Part shown: in pieces, positions 46,451-58,877 of the stretch
Position numbering within the stretch: the first letter of the stretch is position 1
Layout of the letters: each line of letters starts with the position of its first letter
NCBI RefSeq assembly: GCF_026107455.2
Contig: NZ_JAPCHY010000007.1
Span: 124,001 to 188,000, forward strand
Reading direction: 5' to 3'
DNA from: Xanthomonas chitinilytica
GTDB lineage: Bacteria; Pseudomonadota; Gammaproteobacteria; Xanthomonadales; Xanthomonadaceae
Length of the DNA stretch: 64,000 nucleotides
The notes under the pieces: generated by a model
Seen by the model: the letters and a program-made list of their open reading frames with translations, nothing else
What the model was told of the DNA's origin: nothing
Database searches by the model: none
Program-made: the position numbers and the translations under genes

Positions 46451-47589
46451 CCATCGAGAATCGCCCCGCGCAGGATGTCGCGACCGACCCTGCCGTCCTC
46501 TTCGAGCCGCTCGCCATCGGGAACCTGGAGCTGCCCAATCGCCTGGCCGTCGCCCCCATGACCCGGGTAAGCGCGACGTCGGAAGGAGTGCCCACCGAGC
46601 GTATGGCCCGCTACTACCAGGCCTTTGCGGAGGGCGGATTCGGGCTCGTGATCACCGAGGGGTTGTACACGGACCTGGCGTTCTCGCAGGGCTATGCCTT
46701 CCAGCCCGGCCTGGCGACGGATGCGCACCGCGAGGGGTGGCGGGCGATCGCGGGCGGCGTCCATGCCGGCGGCGCCAGGTTCATCGCCCAGCTGATGCAT
46801 GCCGGAGCGCTCTCGCAGGCGAACGTTCATCGCGCCACGACCAAGGGCCCATCGGCCCTTCGGCCCAAAGGAACGCAGATGGCATTCTATCGGGGCGCCG
46901 GCGAGTACCGTTTGCCCGAGGCGATGACGGTCGACGAGATCGCCGAGGCCGTGGCCGGCTTCGCCGGCGCAGCCCGACGCGCGGCGGAGGCCGGTTTCGA
47001 TGGCGTGGAAATCCATGCCGCCAATGGCTATCTGATCGACCAGTTCCTATCGGAAGCCACCAACGCGCGCGAAGACGCGTACGGCGGCGACCTGGCATGC
47101 CGGATGCGGCTTGCCGGGGAAATCGTCCACGCCGTGCGGGCCGCCGTGGGACCCGATTTCGTGGTCGGCGTCCGTGTTTCCCAAGCCAAGGTCAACGACT
47201 TCACCTACAAGTGGAATGGAGGCGAGCAGGAGGCCGCGGAGCTGTTCCGGGCACTGGGCGCCCTGCCGATCGACTATCTCCACGTTACCGAGTACGAGGC
47301 CTGGCAACCGGCCTTCGGCACGGGGCCCAGCCTTGCCTCCCTGGCCAGGGAACACAGCCGCCTGCCGGTGCTTGCCAACGGCTCGCTGCATGACGCCCGC
47401 AAAGCCTCCCTCGTGATCCAGGAAGGGCACGCCGACTGGGTCTCCCTGGGCCGGGGAGCGCTGGCCCATCCGGATTGGCCGAAACGGCTGCGCGAGGAAA
47501 GAGTGCTGGCAGCGTTCGACCCCGGCATCCTCTCGCCAATCGCGGACCTGGAGCACGAGGATCGCTACAGGTCGCGCGCGGGGACGTGA
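46447..47589 (+). CDS. Old yellow enzyme-type NADH:flavin oxidoreductase
   Basis: A 380-residue FMN TIM barrel. Features: LFEPLAIGNLELPNRLAVAPMTRVSA at the N-terminus, FIAQLMHAGALS, the segment FAGAARRAAEAGFDGVEIHAANGYLIDQFLSEATNAREDAYGG (with the His-x-x-Asn substrate pair HAAN), and the FMN phosphate loop SLGRGALAHPDWP. It reduces activated double bonds or related substrates with NAD(P)H; the true substrate is unknown. Its ATG overlaps the ridA stop, and both are divergent from lysR. Confidence 0.92.
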   Translation: MTIENRPAQDVATDPAVLFEPLAIGNLELPNRLAVAPMTRVSATSEGVPTERMARYYQAFAEGGFGLVITEGLYTDLAFSQGYAFQPGLATDAHREGWRAIAGGVHAGGARFIAQLMHAGALSQANVHRATTKGPSALRPKGTQMAFYRGAGEYRLPEAMTVDEIAEAVAGFAGAARRAAEAGFDGVEIHAANGYLIDQFLSEATNAREDAYGGDLACRMRLAGEIVHAVRAAVGPDFVVGVRVSQAKVNDFTYKWNGGEQEAAELFRALGALPIDYLHVTEYEAWQPAFGTGPSLASLAREHSRLPVLANGSLHDARKASLVIQEGHADWVSLGRGALAHPDWPKRLREERVLAAFDPGILSPIADLEHEDRYRSRAGT

Positions 47590-48139
47590 TGCTGGGATCC
47601 AATGCGTCCACAGGATTGCCGGACGCGGATACCAGGAGACAACCGGCCTCCTCCGAAGACTACGAAACCATTGCGCTTCTCCGCTTCCGGGGACGACCTT
47701 GCGCGCCTTGACGGCACACGGGAGCGGGCTACTGTCGCGGACGAGGTGATGAAGTCAGGGGAGACGGCCGGGCAAGGCAACGGCCGCCTCCTTGTGCGGG
47801 GCGCACGGCAAGCGAAGCGCGCAGGCCCGGATCTGGAAGCCGGGCCGGAGACATGGGTGACGACGTGCCAGCCGCCGACACCGCGCAACCTCTCTCCAGC
47901 GGCACAGCGGAAGGGGGCCGAAGCCCCCTTCCCTCACGGCCGGTCGTGTTCAGTGAAAGCCATCGCCCGGTCGCCTGCGGCGACGATGCGATCCAGCGTG
48001 CGCATCTCGATCGGCGCCAAGGTTTGCCCGAGCCGCTGGGCGACGGCCTTCCTGGCGTCGCTCGGCTTTCCGCGGGTCCGAGGCCAGCGAGACGCCGGCC
48101 GGCCCGCAACGGCCGATGGTCAGCGTCTCGCGCCCGATC
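47590..48139. other. Intergenic region with decayed coding trace
   Basis: About 550 bp between the OYE gene and guaA (convergent). On the minus strand a short open stretch without a good start ends at a TGA (47934-47936), reading RTLDRIVAAGDRAMAFTEH near its end; another frame upstream reads ETLTIGRCGPAGVSLASDP, which loosely recalls the N-terminus of phage integrases. This may be the remnant of a frameshifted gene, but the evidence is weak. Confidence 0.35.
47910..47931 (-). terminator. UUCG-loop hairpin downstream of guaA
   Basis: A perfect 9-bp stem, GAAGGGGGC paired with GCCCCCTTC, with loop TTCG on the minus strand (a very stable tetraloop). It starts 3 bp after the TGA of the coding trace and about 210 bp after guaA, and is the first strong hairpin for the guaB-lysE-guaA transcript. 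No T-run follows. Confidence 0.6.
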
Positions 48140-49705
<1,566 letters not shown>

Positions 49706-49737
49706 CGGGAAAGTCTGTTGTCAGGAGCGAAGTGGAT

Positions 49738-50370
49738 TCAGCGGCGCGCTTCGGTCGCCATCCGGACTGCCAGTCCGGCAAGGGTGCCTGCCATCAACCA
49801 GCGTTGCACGGCGATCCAGATGGGGCGCCCGGCGAGAAAGCCGGCAATGGAGCCTGCGGTCACCGCGATCGCGGCATTGACGCCGACGCTGATCGCGATC
49901 TGCGCCGTGCCCAGGATCAGCGATTGCGCCAGTACGCTTCCAAGCTGCGGATCGATGAACTGCGGCAGCAGCGACAGGTACATGATCGCGATCTTGGGGT
50001 TGAGCAGGTTGGTGATGAAGCCCATGGCGAACAACTTGCGCGGCCCGTCGTCCGGCAGATCGTGCACCTGGAACGGAGAACGGCCGCCGGGCCGGATCGC
50101 CTGCCAGGCCAGCCACAGCAGATACAGCGCGCCACCGATGCGCAACGCGTCGTAGGCGTAGGGAACCGCCAGCACGATCGCGGTGATGCCGAAGGCCGCG
50201 CACAGCATGTAGAAGACGAATCCCAGCGCAACGCCGCCCAGCGAGATCAGCCCTGCCGCCCTGCCCTGGCATATCGAGCGCGATACCAGATAGATCATGT
50301 TGGGCCCCGGCGTCAGCACCATGCCCAGCGCTATCAGCGAGAAACCGATCAGACTCGACAATTCCGGCAT
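49738..50370 (-). CDS. LysE/RhtB-family exporter
   Basis: A 210-residue membrane protein with about six helices. The signature LGMVLTPGPNMIYLVSRSICQG near the N-terminus and GFITNLLNPKIAIMYLSLLPQF in the middle are those of LysE/RhtB amino acid exporters. It sits between guaB (58 bp before it) and guaA (32 bp after it) on the same strand. RhtA/RhtB-type exporters move homoserine, threonine and similar compounds; whether this one exports purine-related compounds is unknown. Confidence 0.92.
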   Translation of the reverse strand: MPELSSLIGFSLIALGMVLTPGPNMIYLVSRSICQGRAAGLISLGGVALGFVFYMLCAAFGITAIVLAVPYAYDALRIGGALYLLWLAWQAIRPGGRSPFQVHDLPDDGPRKLFAMGFITNLLNPKIAIMYLSLLPQFIDPQLGSVLAQSLILGTAQIAISVGVNAAIAVTAGSIAGFLAGRPIWIAVQRWLMAGTLAGLAVRMATEARR

Positions 50371-50428
50371 CGCGATGCTTCCTGGTCAAAACCGATGGGG
50401 ACAGCGCAGGGCCTCCGGTGCCGCCAGT

Positions 50429-51919
<1,491 letters not shown>

Positions 51920-52051
51920 TTACCCTTTTTCGGCCGCCGGTGGCAGGGGCTGGAAGCGCATCCGGGTATCGCAAACCGCAATTCACCGTTGTATCCGTGC
52001 GCCCCATCCGGGCATGGGCCAAGAAGCCCCCGCGATCATTACCGAGGAAGG

Positions 52052-52336
52052 CCCCCTGAGTCAGGGGGCAACCGCGTAGCGGTGGGGGTATGGATGGTTA
52101 TGAGGCGGGGCCCATGGCCTGCAACGCAGGTCATGGGGCGTCAGCGCGAATGCGATGACGCTCCCCCCCTGAGTCAGGGGGCAACCGCGTAGCGGTGGGG
52201 GTATGGATGGTTATGAGGTGGGGCCCATGGCCTGCAACGCAGGTCATGGGGCGTCAGCGCGAATGCGATGACGCTCCCCCTGAGTCAGGGGGCAACCGCG
52301 TAGCGGTTGGGGGTATGGATGGTTACGAGATGGGGC
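52052..52336. repeat. Tandem array of a 112-bp multi-hairpin unit
   Basis: Three consecutive copies begin at 52052, 52165 and 52276 (spacing 113 and 111 bp); the third is cut short near 52336. Each full unit is made of four hairpins: CCCCCTGA-G-TCAGGGGG (perfect), ACCGC-GTA-GCGGT, CCATGGCCTGC-AAC-GCAGGTCATGG (11 bp, one G-T type mismatch) and GCGTCAGCGC-GAAT-GCGATGACGC (one mismatch). Copies differ at only a few bases. It begins 166 bp upstream of guaB and ends about 125 bp from folD, with both genes on the minus strand. No open frame of quality is present. Confidence 0.88.
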
Positions 52337-52459
52337 CGCGCGCCCCGGCAACCCCGAAGCGCCATGACCAGGAACGCGTCGCCATGCGCCAGCGACCACC
52401 CGCCACCTTCAGCCCCGGTGAACACCCGCGGCGCGCCCCGCCGGCCGAGCAACTGCCGT

Positions 52460-53341
52460 TCAGTCCGCGGCTTCCGCGGCCTCGATGGTGTTCTGCATCA
52501 GCGTGGCCACGGTCATCGGCCCCACCCCGCCCGGCACCGGGGTGATCCAGCTGGCGCGCTGCGCCGCCGCCTCGAAGCCGACGTCGCCGACCAGGCGGCC
52601 GTCGTCCAGGCGGTTGATGCCGACGTCGATGACCACCGCGCCGGGCTTGACCCACTCGCCCGGCACGATGCCCGGGCGACCCACCGCCACCACCAGGATG
52701 TCGGCATTGCGCACCGCCTGTTCCAGCACGTCGCGCGGGGTGAACTTGTGGCAGCTGGTCACGGTGCAGCCGGCGATCAGCAGTTCCAGGCCCATCGGCC
52801 GGCCGACGTGGTTGCTGACGCCGACGATCGTGGCGTTGCGGCCGCGCACCGGCTGGTCGGTATGCGCCAGCAGGGTGACGATGCCGCGCGGCGTGCACGG
52901 ACGCAGGCCGAACTCGCGCAGCACCAGGTGGCCGACGTTCTCGGGGTGGAAGCCGTCCACGTCCTTGCGCGGGTCGATGCGGTGGATCAGCCGGCTGGCG
53001 TCGGGGATGCCGGGCAGCGGCAGCTGCACCAGGATGCCGTGGATCTTCGGATCCGCGTTGAGCCGGTCGATCAGCGCCAGCAGCTCGGCCTCGCCGGTAC
53101 CGGCCGGCAGGTCGTAGTCGAACGCCTCGATGCCGACCTTCTCGGCCGCGCGGCGCTTGTTGCGCACGTAGACAGCGGAGGCCGGGTCGCCGCCGACCAG
53201 CACCACTGCCAGTCCCGGGCGCGAACCGCCGGCGGCGATGCGCGCGTCCACCCGCACCTTCAGCCCGTCGAGCAGGTCTTCGGCGATGCGCCGGCCATCG
53301 AGGATACGGGCCGTCGCGGCGGCGTCTGCGGAAGCGGTCAT
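52460..53341 (-). CDS. folD: Methylenetetrahydrofolate dehydrogenase / cyclohydrolase
   Basis: A 293-residue bifunctional enzyme of one-carbon metabolism. Motifs: [15 protein letters not shown] (catalytic Lys in the Y-x-x-x-K pattern), [24 protein letters not shown] and the NADP loop [12 protein letters not shown], ending [18 protein letters not shown]. The usual GRSxxVGxP has SN in place of RS ([10 protein letters not shown]). The start at 53341 ([16 protein letters not shown]) is chosen over the longer frame. Confidence 0.96.
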   Translation of the reverse strand: MTASADAAATARILDGRRIAEDLLDGLKVRVDARIAAGGSRPGLAVVLVGGDPASAVYVRNKRRAAEKVGIEAFDYDLPAGTGEAELLALIDRLNADPKIHGILVQLPLPGIPDASRLIHRIDPRKDVDGFHPENVGHLVLREFGLRPCTPRGIVTLLAHTDQPVRGRNATIVGVSNHVGRPMGLELLIAGCTVTSCHKFTPRDVLEQAVRNADILVVAVGRPGIVPGEWVKPGAVVIDVGINRLDDGRLVGDVGFEAAAQRASWITPVPGGVGPMTVATLMQNTIEAAEAAD

Positions 53342-53390
53342 GGGTGCGCGGGGTGTAGAGTCGGGGCTGCCTATTGTCCCCGATTCCGCC

Positions 53391-53462
53391 ATGGCCGACA
53401 TCATCGCGATCGCCGTCCTGCACGCCCGCCGCCTCCGGCCGCACCGGCTCCTGCCTCGATGA
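53391..53462 (+). CDS. Possible 23-residue upstream open frame
   Basis: An ATG at 53391 opens a 23-codon frame (rich in His, Arg and Leu) whose TGA overlaps the start codon of the hydrolase (ATGA at 53459-53462). The overlap would couple translation of the hydrolase to this frame. There is no clear ribosome site, so it may be chance. Confidence 0.3.
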   Translation: MADIIAIAVLHARRLRPHRLLPR

Positions 53463-54250
53463 GGCGGCCGCTGTCGCTCGTCGCCGGCGTGTCAGCGGCC
53501 GCCTATCTGGCGGTATGCGGCTTCCTGTTCGTCAAGCAGCGCGAGCTGCTGTACTTCCCGCAGGCCACCCGCATCCCGCCCGAAGACACCGGCTTCGAGC
53601 TGCCGCGCGAGGATGGCCTTGTCCTGCGCGGCTGGCGACTGACCCCGGCCGCTCCCCGCGCCCTGCTCTACTTCGGCGGCAACGCCGAGGACCTGCGCGG
53701 CTTCCGCGACCAGGCCAGCGTGGTGCTGCCCGGCCATACGGTCTATCTGCTGGCCTACCGCGGCTACGGCGCCAGCGACGGCCGGCCGACGCAGCCGGCG
53801 CTGCTGGCCGATGCGCTGGCGCTCTACGACCATGTGCGCCGGCAACGCCCGGAGGTGGAGATCGACGTGATCGGCCGCAGCCTGGGCAGCGGCGTGGCCA
53901 GCTACGTGGCCTCGCAGCGGCGGGTGTCGCGGCTGGCGCTGGTCACCCCGTTCGACAGCGTGCGCGCCACCGCGCAATCGCATTACCGCTGGGTGCCGGT
54001 GCGCTGGCTGCTGCGCGACGCCTACCCTTCGACCGACTACCTGCCGCGGCACGCCGGGGAACTGATGATCGTGCGCGCCAGCCACGACACGGTGGTGCCA
54101 GCAGCCAATACCGACAGCCTGATCGCTGCGCTGCCGCGGCCCCCGCAGGTGGCCACGATCGCCGGCAGCGACCACAACAGCATCGCCAACAGCACCGATT
54201 ACCTGGCGCTGCTGCGACAGTTCTTCGCTCAGGACCCGCGCTCGCCCTGA
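53459..54250 (+). CDS. Membrane-anchored alpha/beta hydrolase
   Basis: A 263-residue protein. One N-terminal hydrophobic segment ([19 protein letters not shown]) serves as anchor, followed by QRELLYFPQ, the classic start of ABHD13/Bem46-type hydrolases. The nucleophile elbow is GRSLGSG (Ser about 139), the acid lies near [13 protein letters not shown], and the His in [10 protein letters not shown]. Substrate unknown. Its 3' end overlaps the antiporter gene tail to tail by 22 bp. Confidence 0.87.
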   Translation: MRRPLSLVAGVSAAAYLAVCGFLFVKQRELLYFPQATRIPPEDTGFELPREDGLVLRGWRLTPAAPRALLYFGGNAEDLRGFRDQASVVLPGHTVYLLAYRGYGASDGRPTQPALLADALALYDHVRRQRPEVEIDVIGRSLGSGVASYVASQRRVSRLALVTPFDSVRATAQSHYRWVPVRWLLRDAYPSTDYLPRHAGELMIVRASHDTVVPAANTDSLIAALPRPPQVATIAGSDHNSIANSTDYLALLRQFFAQDPRSP

Positions 54251-56076
54251 CCGGCCTCGCCCGCCGGCAATGCCTCGGCATTCAGGTTGCGCGCCTCGCG
54301 CCGCGGCGGCGTGAACGGCGTGGGCCGCGGCACGGCCGGCGCACCGGTGCCGTACAGCAGGCCGGCACCGGCGCTCAGGTCGCCGCCGGCCATCTCCAGT
54401 TCGAAGCGCTCGCCGTCGCGCTGACGGATGTCGCGGGCGAGTTCGTCGGCCTCCACCTCGTCCACGCCCAGCTGCATCAGCGCCGAGCGCCCGAACTCGA
54501 CCGCCGATTCGAAGGTCTCGCGGATCTGGTAATCCACCCCGGCCCGGATCAGCGCCAGCGAATGCTCGCGATCGTACGAACGCACCAGCAGGCGCGCCTG
54601 CGGGAATACGTGGCGGGCCAGCTCGACGATGCGGTCGGCGGCCTCGCGCTGGTCCACGCACACCGCGATCACCCGCGCACTGCCGGCGCCACTGGCATGC
54701 AGCACGTCCAGCCGGGTGCCGTCGCCGTAGTAGATCTTGAAGCCGAAATCGGCCGCGCTCTGGATCATCCCGATGTCGTTGTCGATGATGGTCACGTCCA
54801 CGTCGCGCGCCAGCAGCGACTGGCTGGCCACCTGGCCGAAGCGGCCGAAGCCGATCACCAGCACGCTCCCGCTCAGTCCTTCCGCGGCCTCCACGCCATC
54901 GAGCGACGGCGACCGCGTCGGCTTGAAGCGCGTGTACAACAGCACGAACAGCGGCGTCAGCGCCATCGACAGCACCACCACCGCGGTCAGGGTGGCGTTG
55001 ACCGGCCCATCGATCACCCCGGCCGATACCGCGGCGGCGAACAGCACGAAGGCGAATTCGCCGCCCTGCGCCATCAGCACCGCGCGATCCAGCGCCTGCG
55101 GGTGGTCGCCGCCCAGCAGCCGGCCCACGACGTAGATGCAGACCGCCTTGGCCAGCATCAGCAACAGCACCAGCGAGGCGATCCGCAGCCAGTCCGCGAT
55201 CACCACCTGCAGGTCCAGCGCCATGCCGACGCTGAGGAAGAACAGCCCCAGCAGGATGCCGCGGAACGGCTCGATGTCGGCCTCGATCTGGTGGCGGAAG
55301 ATCGAGCCGGACAGCAGCACGCCGGCCAGGAACGCGCCCATCGCCATCGACAGCCCACCCAGCTGCATCAGCAGCGCCGCGCCCAGCACCACCAGCAGCG
55401 CGGCCGCGGTCATCACCTCGCGCGCCTTGGCCGCGGCCAGCAGCCGGAACAGCGGATTGAGCAGGAACCGGCCCACCACCACCAGGCCGACGATGGCACC
55501 GGCGCCGGTGGCGATGGCGATCCAGCGCGACGCCTCCCCGCTCGCCGCATGTGCCGGCGCCATCCATGCCACCACCGCCAGCAACGGCACGATCAGCAGG
55601 TCCTCGAACAGCAGGATCGAGACGATCTTCTGCCCCGAAGGCAACGCGATGTCGCCGCGTTCGGCCAGCAGCTGCATCACCACCGCGGTGGACGTCAGCA
55701 CGAAGCCGGAGGCGGCGACGAACGCCACCGGCCACGGCAGGCCCAGCAGCCTGCAGATCACCGCCAGCACCACGGCGGCGGTCATCACCTGCGCCGTGCC
55801 CAGCCCGAAGATCTCGCGGCGCAGCCCCCACAGGTGCGCCGGCCGCATCTCCAGCCCGATCACGAACAGGAACATCACCACGCCCAGTTCGGCCACGTGC
55901 AGGATCGCCTGCGGGTCGGAGAACCAGCCGAATCCGAACGGCCCGATCGCCAGGCCGGCGGCGAAATAGCCCAGCACCGAGCCCAGCCCCAGCCGCCGGA
56001 ACAGCGGCACGGCCACGACCGCCGCACCCAGCAGGGCCACTACTTTCACCAGTTCAGTGGAGGCTTCGGTCGCCAT
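54229..56076 (-). CDS. KefB/KefC-type cation:proton antiporter (CPA2)
   Basis: A 615-residue protein. About 12 helices (1 to about 385) form the CPA2 transport domain (GYFAAGLAIGPFGFG, FVLTSTAVVMQLLAERG, LFEDLLIVPLLAVVAW, AQGGEFAFVLFAA). A cytoplasmic TrkA-N/RCK domain follows from about 395, with the NAD-binding loop VLVIGFGRFGQVASQ. The proline-rich tail (about 575-615) is variable. Such proteins exchange K+ or Na+ for H+; gating by glutathione adducts is known for Kef but cannot be told here, and no KefF/KefG partner is adjacent. Confidence 0.92.
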   Translation of the reverse strand: MATEASTELVKVVALLGAAVVAVPLFRRLGLGSVLGYFAAGLAIGPFGFGWFSDPQAILHVAELGVVMFLFVIGLEMRPAHLWGLRREIFGLGTAQVMTAAVVLAVICRLLGLPWPVAFVAASGFVLTSTAVVMQLLAERGDIALPSGQKIVSILLFEDLLIVPLLAVVAWMAPAHAASGEASRWIAIATGAGAIVGLVVVGRFLLNPLFRLLAAAKAREVMTAAALLVVLGAALLMQLGGLSMAMGAFLAGVLLSGSIFRHQIEADIEPFRGILLGLFFLSVGMALDLQVVIADWLRIASLVLLLMLAKAVCIYVVGRLLGGDHPQALDRAVLMAQGGEFAFVLFAAAVSAGVIDGPVNATLTAVVVLSMALTPLFVLLYTRFKPTRSPSLDGVEAAEGLSGSVLVIGFGRFGQVASQSLLARDVDVTIIDNDIGMIQSAADFGFKIYYGDGTRLDVLHASGAGSARVIAVCVDQREAADRIVELARHVFPQARLLVRSYDREHSLALIRAGVDYQIRETFESAVEFGRSALMQLGVDEVEADELARDIRQRDGERFELEMAGGDLSAGAGLLYGTGAPAVPRPTPFTPPRREARNLNAEALPAGEAGQGERGS

Positions 56077-56148
56077 GCGGATCGCCCGTTCGGTTCAGAT
56101 CGCTCCACGATAGGACAAGCGCGGGCCGTTGACGACGACCGCCGGCGC

Positions 56149-57288
56149 TCAGGCCGCGCTGGAGCAGAACGCGGCGTAGTCGATGTAGCCAGGGAACGGC
56201 CGGCCCTGCGCGCAGACCGGACAGGCGGGATCGGCCGGCAACCGCGTCTCGCGGAAACGCATCGCCAGCGCGTCGAAATGCAGCAGGCGCCCGGCCAGCG
56301 GCTGGCCGATGCCGAGCAGCAGCTTGAGCACCTCGTTGGCCTGCAGCAGGCCGACGATCCCCGGCAACACGCCCAGCACGCCGGCCTCGGAACAGTTGGG
56401 CGCGAACTCCGGCGGCGGCGGCTCGGGGAACAGGCAGCGGTAGCAGGGCGCCTGGCCGCGATGGCGGCCGGCGTCGAACACGCTGACCTGTCCTTCGAAA
56501 CGCTGCACCGCGCCGTACACCAGCGGCTTGCCCAGCTTCACGCAGGCATCGTTGAGCAGGTAGCGCACCGGGAAGTTGTCCGAGCCGTCCAGCACCACGT
56601 CCACGTCCTGCAGCAGCTGCTCGACATTGGCCGAGGTCACCCGCTGCTGCACCGCCTCGACCTGCACGCCGGGGTTGAGCGCCGACAGGCTGGCCGCCGC
56701 GGACAGCACCTTGGGCTGGCCGATCCGCGCCTGGGTGTGCAGGATCTGCCGCTGCAGGTTGCTCAGGTCGACCACGTCGTCGTCGGCGATGCGCAGGTGG
56801 CCGACGCCGGCCGCGGCCAGGTAGAAACCGGCCGGCGATCCCAGCCCGCCGGCGCCGATCATCAGCACCCTTGCCTGCTGCAGGCGGCGCTGCCCGTCGA
56901 TGCCTACTTCCGGCAGCCGCAGGTGGCGCGAATAGCGCTCCAGGAAATCCCGTTCGTCGGCCGGCAGCAGCGGCCGCACCAAAGGCAGGCCCTCGGCGCT
57001 CCAGCGGCTGGTGCCGCCGGCCACCGAAACGACGTTGCGGTAGCCGGCCGCGGCCAGCACCCCGGCGGCTTCCAGCGAACGCCGCCCGCTCTGGCAGATC
57101 AGGATGAGCTCGGTGCCGGGATCGGCGACATGGGCGGCCGGATCGGCCTGCAGGTCGCCCTTGGCGATGCCCAGCGCGCCCTCGGCCTGTCCGCCCGCGC
57201 GTTCGTGGAGTTCGCGCACGTCGATCAGCGTCGCGCCCTGCGCGACGCGCTGGCGGGCCTGGGCGGGAGTGATTTCGGCGATGCTCAT
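56149..57288 (-). CDS. moeB: MoeB-type adenylyltransferase with N-terminal rhodanese domain
   Basis: A 379-residue fusion. The rhodanese domain is N-terminal (about 1-110, with the active-site loop ICQSGRRSLEA, Cys about 65), followed by the E1-like ThiF/MoeB domain (about 115-379) with the ATP loop MIGAGGLGSPAGFYLAAAG, the DxxDLSNLQRQ segment, the zinc pairs CYRC and CPVC and the conserved NCSEAGVLG. It activates the C-terminus of a sulfur carrier (MoaD or ThiS) with ATP and may also carry the sulfur through its rhodanese Cys. Eukaryotic MOCS3 has the opposite domain order. Confidence 0.9.
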   Translation of the reverse strand: MSIAEITPAQARQRVAQGATLIDVRELHERAGGQAEGALGIAKGDLQADPAAHVADPGTELILICQSGRRSLEAAGVLAAAGYRNVVSVAGGTSRWSAEGLPLVRPLLPADERDFLERYSRHLRLPEVGIDGQRRLQQARVLMIGAGGLGSPAGFYLAAAGVGHLRIADDDVVDLSNLQRQILHTQARIGQPKVLSAAASLSALNPGVQVEAVQQRVTSANVEQLLQDVDVVLDGSDNFPVRYLLNDACVKLGKPLVYGAVQRFEGQVSVFDAGRHRGQAPCYRCLFPEPPPPEFAPNCSEAGVLGVLPGIVGLLQANEVLKLLLGIGQPLAGRLLHFDALAMRFRETRLPADPACPVCAQGRPFPGYIDYAAFCSSAA

Positions 57289-57465
57289 GCCGGCATTATC
57301 CCCGGCCGGAACGGCGCTGGCGACGGACGTGGCGGGAACCGAGCGTCCGCCCGGCGGTGCCGGTCGCCTGCGGGCAACCCGTACCGCGGGCCGCCAGCGC
57401 GGGAGACGCCGCCACGAACCGCACGCAAACCGATGGCGCGTGCGGGCGCGGCCCGGCGCAGCGGC

Positions 57466-58866
57466 CTACTTGCGGCCCTTCACGTGCCGGATCAGGCGCC
57501 GCTTGCGCGCGATCTGGCGCTCGGTCAGCACGTTCTTCTTGCCCTCGTAGGGGTTGGCGCCCTCGCGGAAGATGAACTGCACCGGCGTACCGACCAGCTT
57601 GAAGCGCTTGCGGAAGAAGTTCTCCAGGTAGCGCTTGTACGACTCCGGCAGCTCCTTCAGGCGGGTGCCGTGGACGATGAAGGTCGGCGGGTTGCTGCCG
57701 CCCGGGTGCACGTAGCGCAGCTTGGAGACATGGCCGCGGATGCTCGGCGGCGGGTTGGTCTCGTAGGCCACTTCCAGCGCCTTGTTGACCTCGCTGGTGC
57801 TGAACTCCTTGGTGGCCGAGGCGTGCGCGCGGTGGATCGCGCGGAACAGCTCGCGCAGGCCCGAGCCATGCTTGGCGGAGATGCGCACCACTTCGGCCCA
57901 CGGCACGAAACCGAGCTTGAGCGACAGCAGGGTCTCGGCCTGCTCGCGCTGGTAGTCGGTCAGACCGTCCCACTTGTTGATCGCCACCACCAGCGCCCGG
58001 CCGGCATCGAGCACCGCGCCCAGCACGCTGGCGTCCTGGTCGGTCACGCCCTCGCTGGCGTCCAGCATCAGCACCGCCACCTGGCAATGCTCGATCGACT
58101 GCAGCGTCTTGACCACGCTGAACTTCTCGACCACTTCGTCGACCCGCGCCTTGCGCCGCAGGCCGGCGGTATCGATCAGCCGGTACTCGCGGCCGTCGCG
58201 TTCCAGGTCCACCGCGATCGAGTCGCGGGTGGTTCCGGGCACCTCGGAGGCGATCATCCGCTCCTCGCCGAGCAGGCGGTTCACCAGCGTCGACTTGCCC
58301 ACGTTCGGGCGGCCGACGAAGGCGATGCGCATGCGCGAGGGGTCGTCGTCCAGGGTTTCGGTGGTGCCTTCTTCCGGCAGGCGCTCGACGATCTCGTCGA
58401 GCAGGTCGTCCAGGCCCTGGCGATGCGCGGCGGAGACCGTCAGCATTTCGCGGAAGCCGTAGCGGGCGAATTCCGAGCGCACCGCCTGCTCGTCGGTGCC
58501 GTCGATCTTGTTGATCAACAGCAGCGTCGGCCGCGACAGCTTGCGCAGCCACGCCAGGATCTCGTCATCCAACGCCGAGGTGCCCTCACGGGCATCGACC
58601 ACGAACAGGATCAGGTCGGCCTCGGCCGCGGCCGCGCGCGCCTGCCGCGCGGTGGCGCCGGCCAGGCCCTCGTCCTCACCGGCGATGCCGCCGGTGTCCA
58701 CGACCAGGAACGGGTTGTCCTCGTCCAGCCGGCAGACACCATAGTTGCGGTCGCGGGTAACGCCCGGCTGGTCGTGGACCAGCGCGTCGCGGGTGCGCGT
58801 GAGCGCATTGAAAATGGTGGACTTGCCGACATTCGGCCGTCCGACCAGGGCGACCAAAGGCAGCAT
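57466..58866 (-). CDS. der: Ribosome-assembly GTPase Der
   Basis: A 466-residue protein with two GTPase domains in tandem: [12 protein letters not shown] at about 8-19 with DTGGIAGED and NKIDG, and [12 protein letters not shown] at about 185 with DTAGLRR and NKWDG, then a KH-like C-terminal domain with a very basic tail ([13 protein letters not shown]). It takes part in 50S subunit assembly. It follows bamB after 11 bp. Confidence 0.98.
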   Translation of the reverse strand: MLPLVALVGRPNVGKSTIFNALTRTRDALVHDQPGVTRDRNYGVCRLDEDNPFLVVDTGGIAGEDEGLAGATARQARAAAAEADLILFVVDAREGTSALDDEILAWLRKLSRPTLLLINKIDGTDEQAVRSEFARYGFREMLTVSAAHRQGLDDLLDEIVERLPEEGTTETLDDDPSRMRIAFVGRPNVGKSTLVNRLLGEERMIASEVPGTTRDSIAVDLERDGREYRLIDTAGLRRKARVDEVVEKFSVVKTLQSIEHCQVAVLMLDASEGVTDQDASVLGAVLDAGRALVVAINKWDGLTDYQREQAETLLSLKLGFVPWAEVVRISAKHGSGLRELFRAIHRAHASATKEFSTSEVNKALEVAYETNPPPSIRGHVSKLRYVHPGGSNPPTFIVHGTRLKELPESYKRYLENFFRKRFKLVGTPVQFIFREGANPYEGKKNVLTERQIARKRRLIRHVKGRK

Positions 58867-58877
58867 CGCGGAACTCC

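Noticed and set aside
47934..48125. Possible integrase remnant downstream of guaA
   Set aside because: Similarity to integrase N-termini is only a short loose pattern, the frame is broken, and no att-like repeat or tRNA is near.
52052..52336. CRISPR array
   Set aside because: Only 2.6 copies of a 112-bp unit in direct tandem with no variable spacers and no cas genes.
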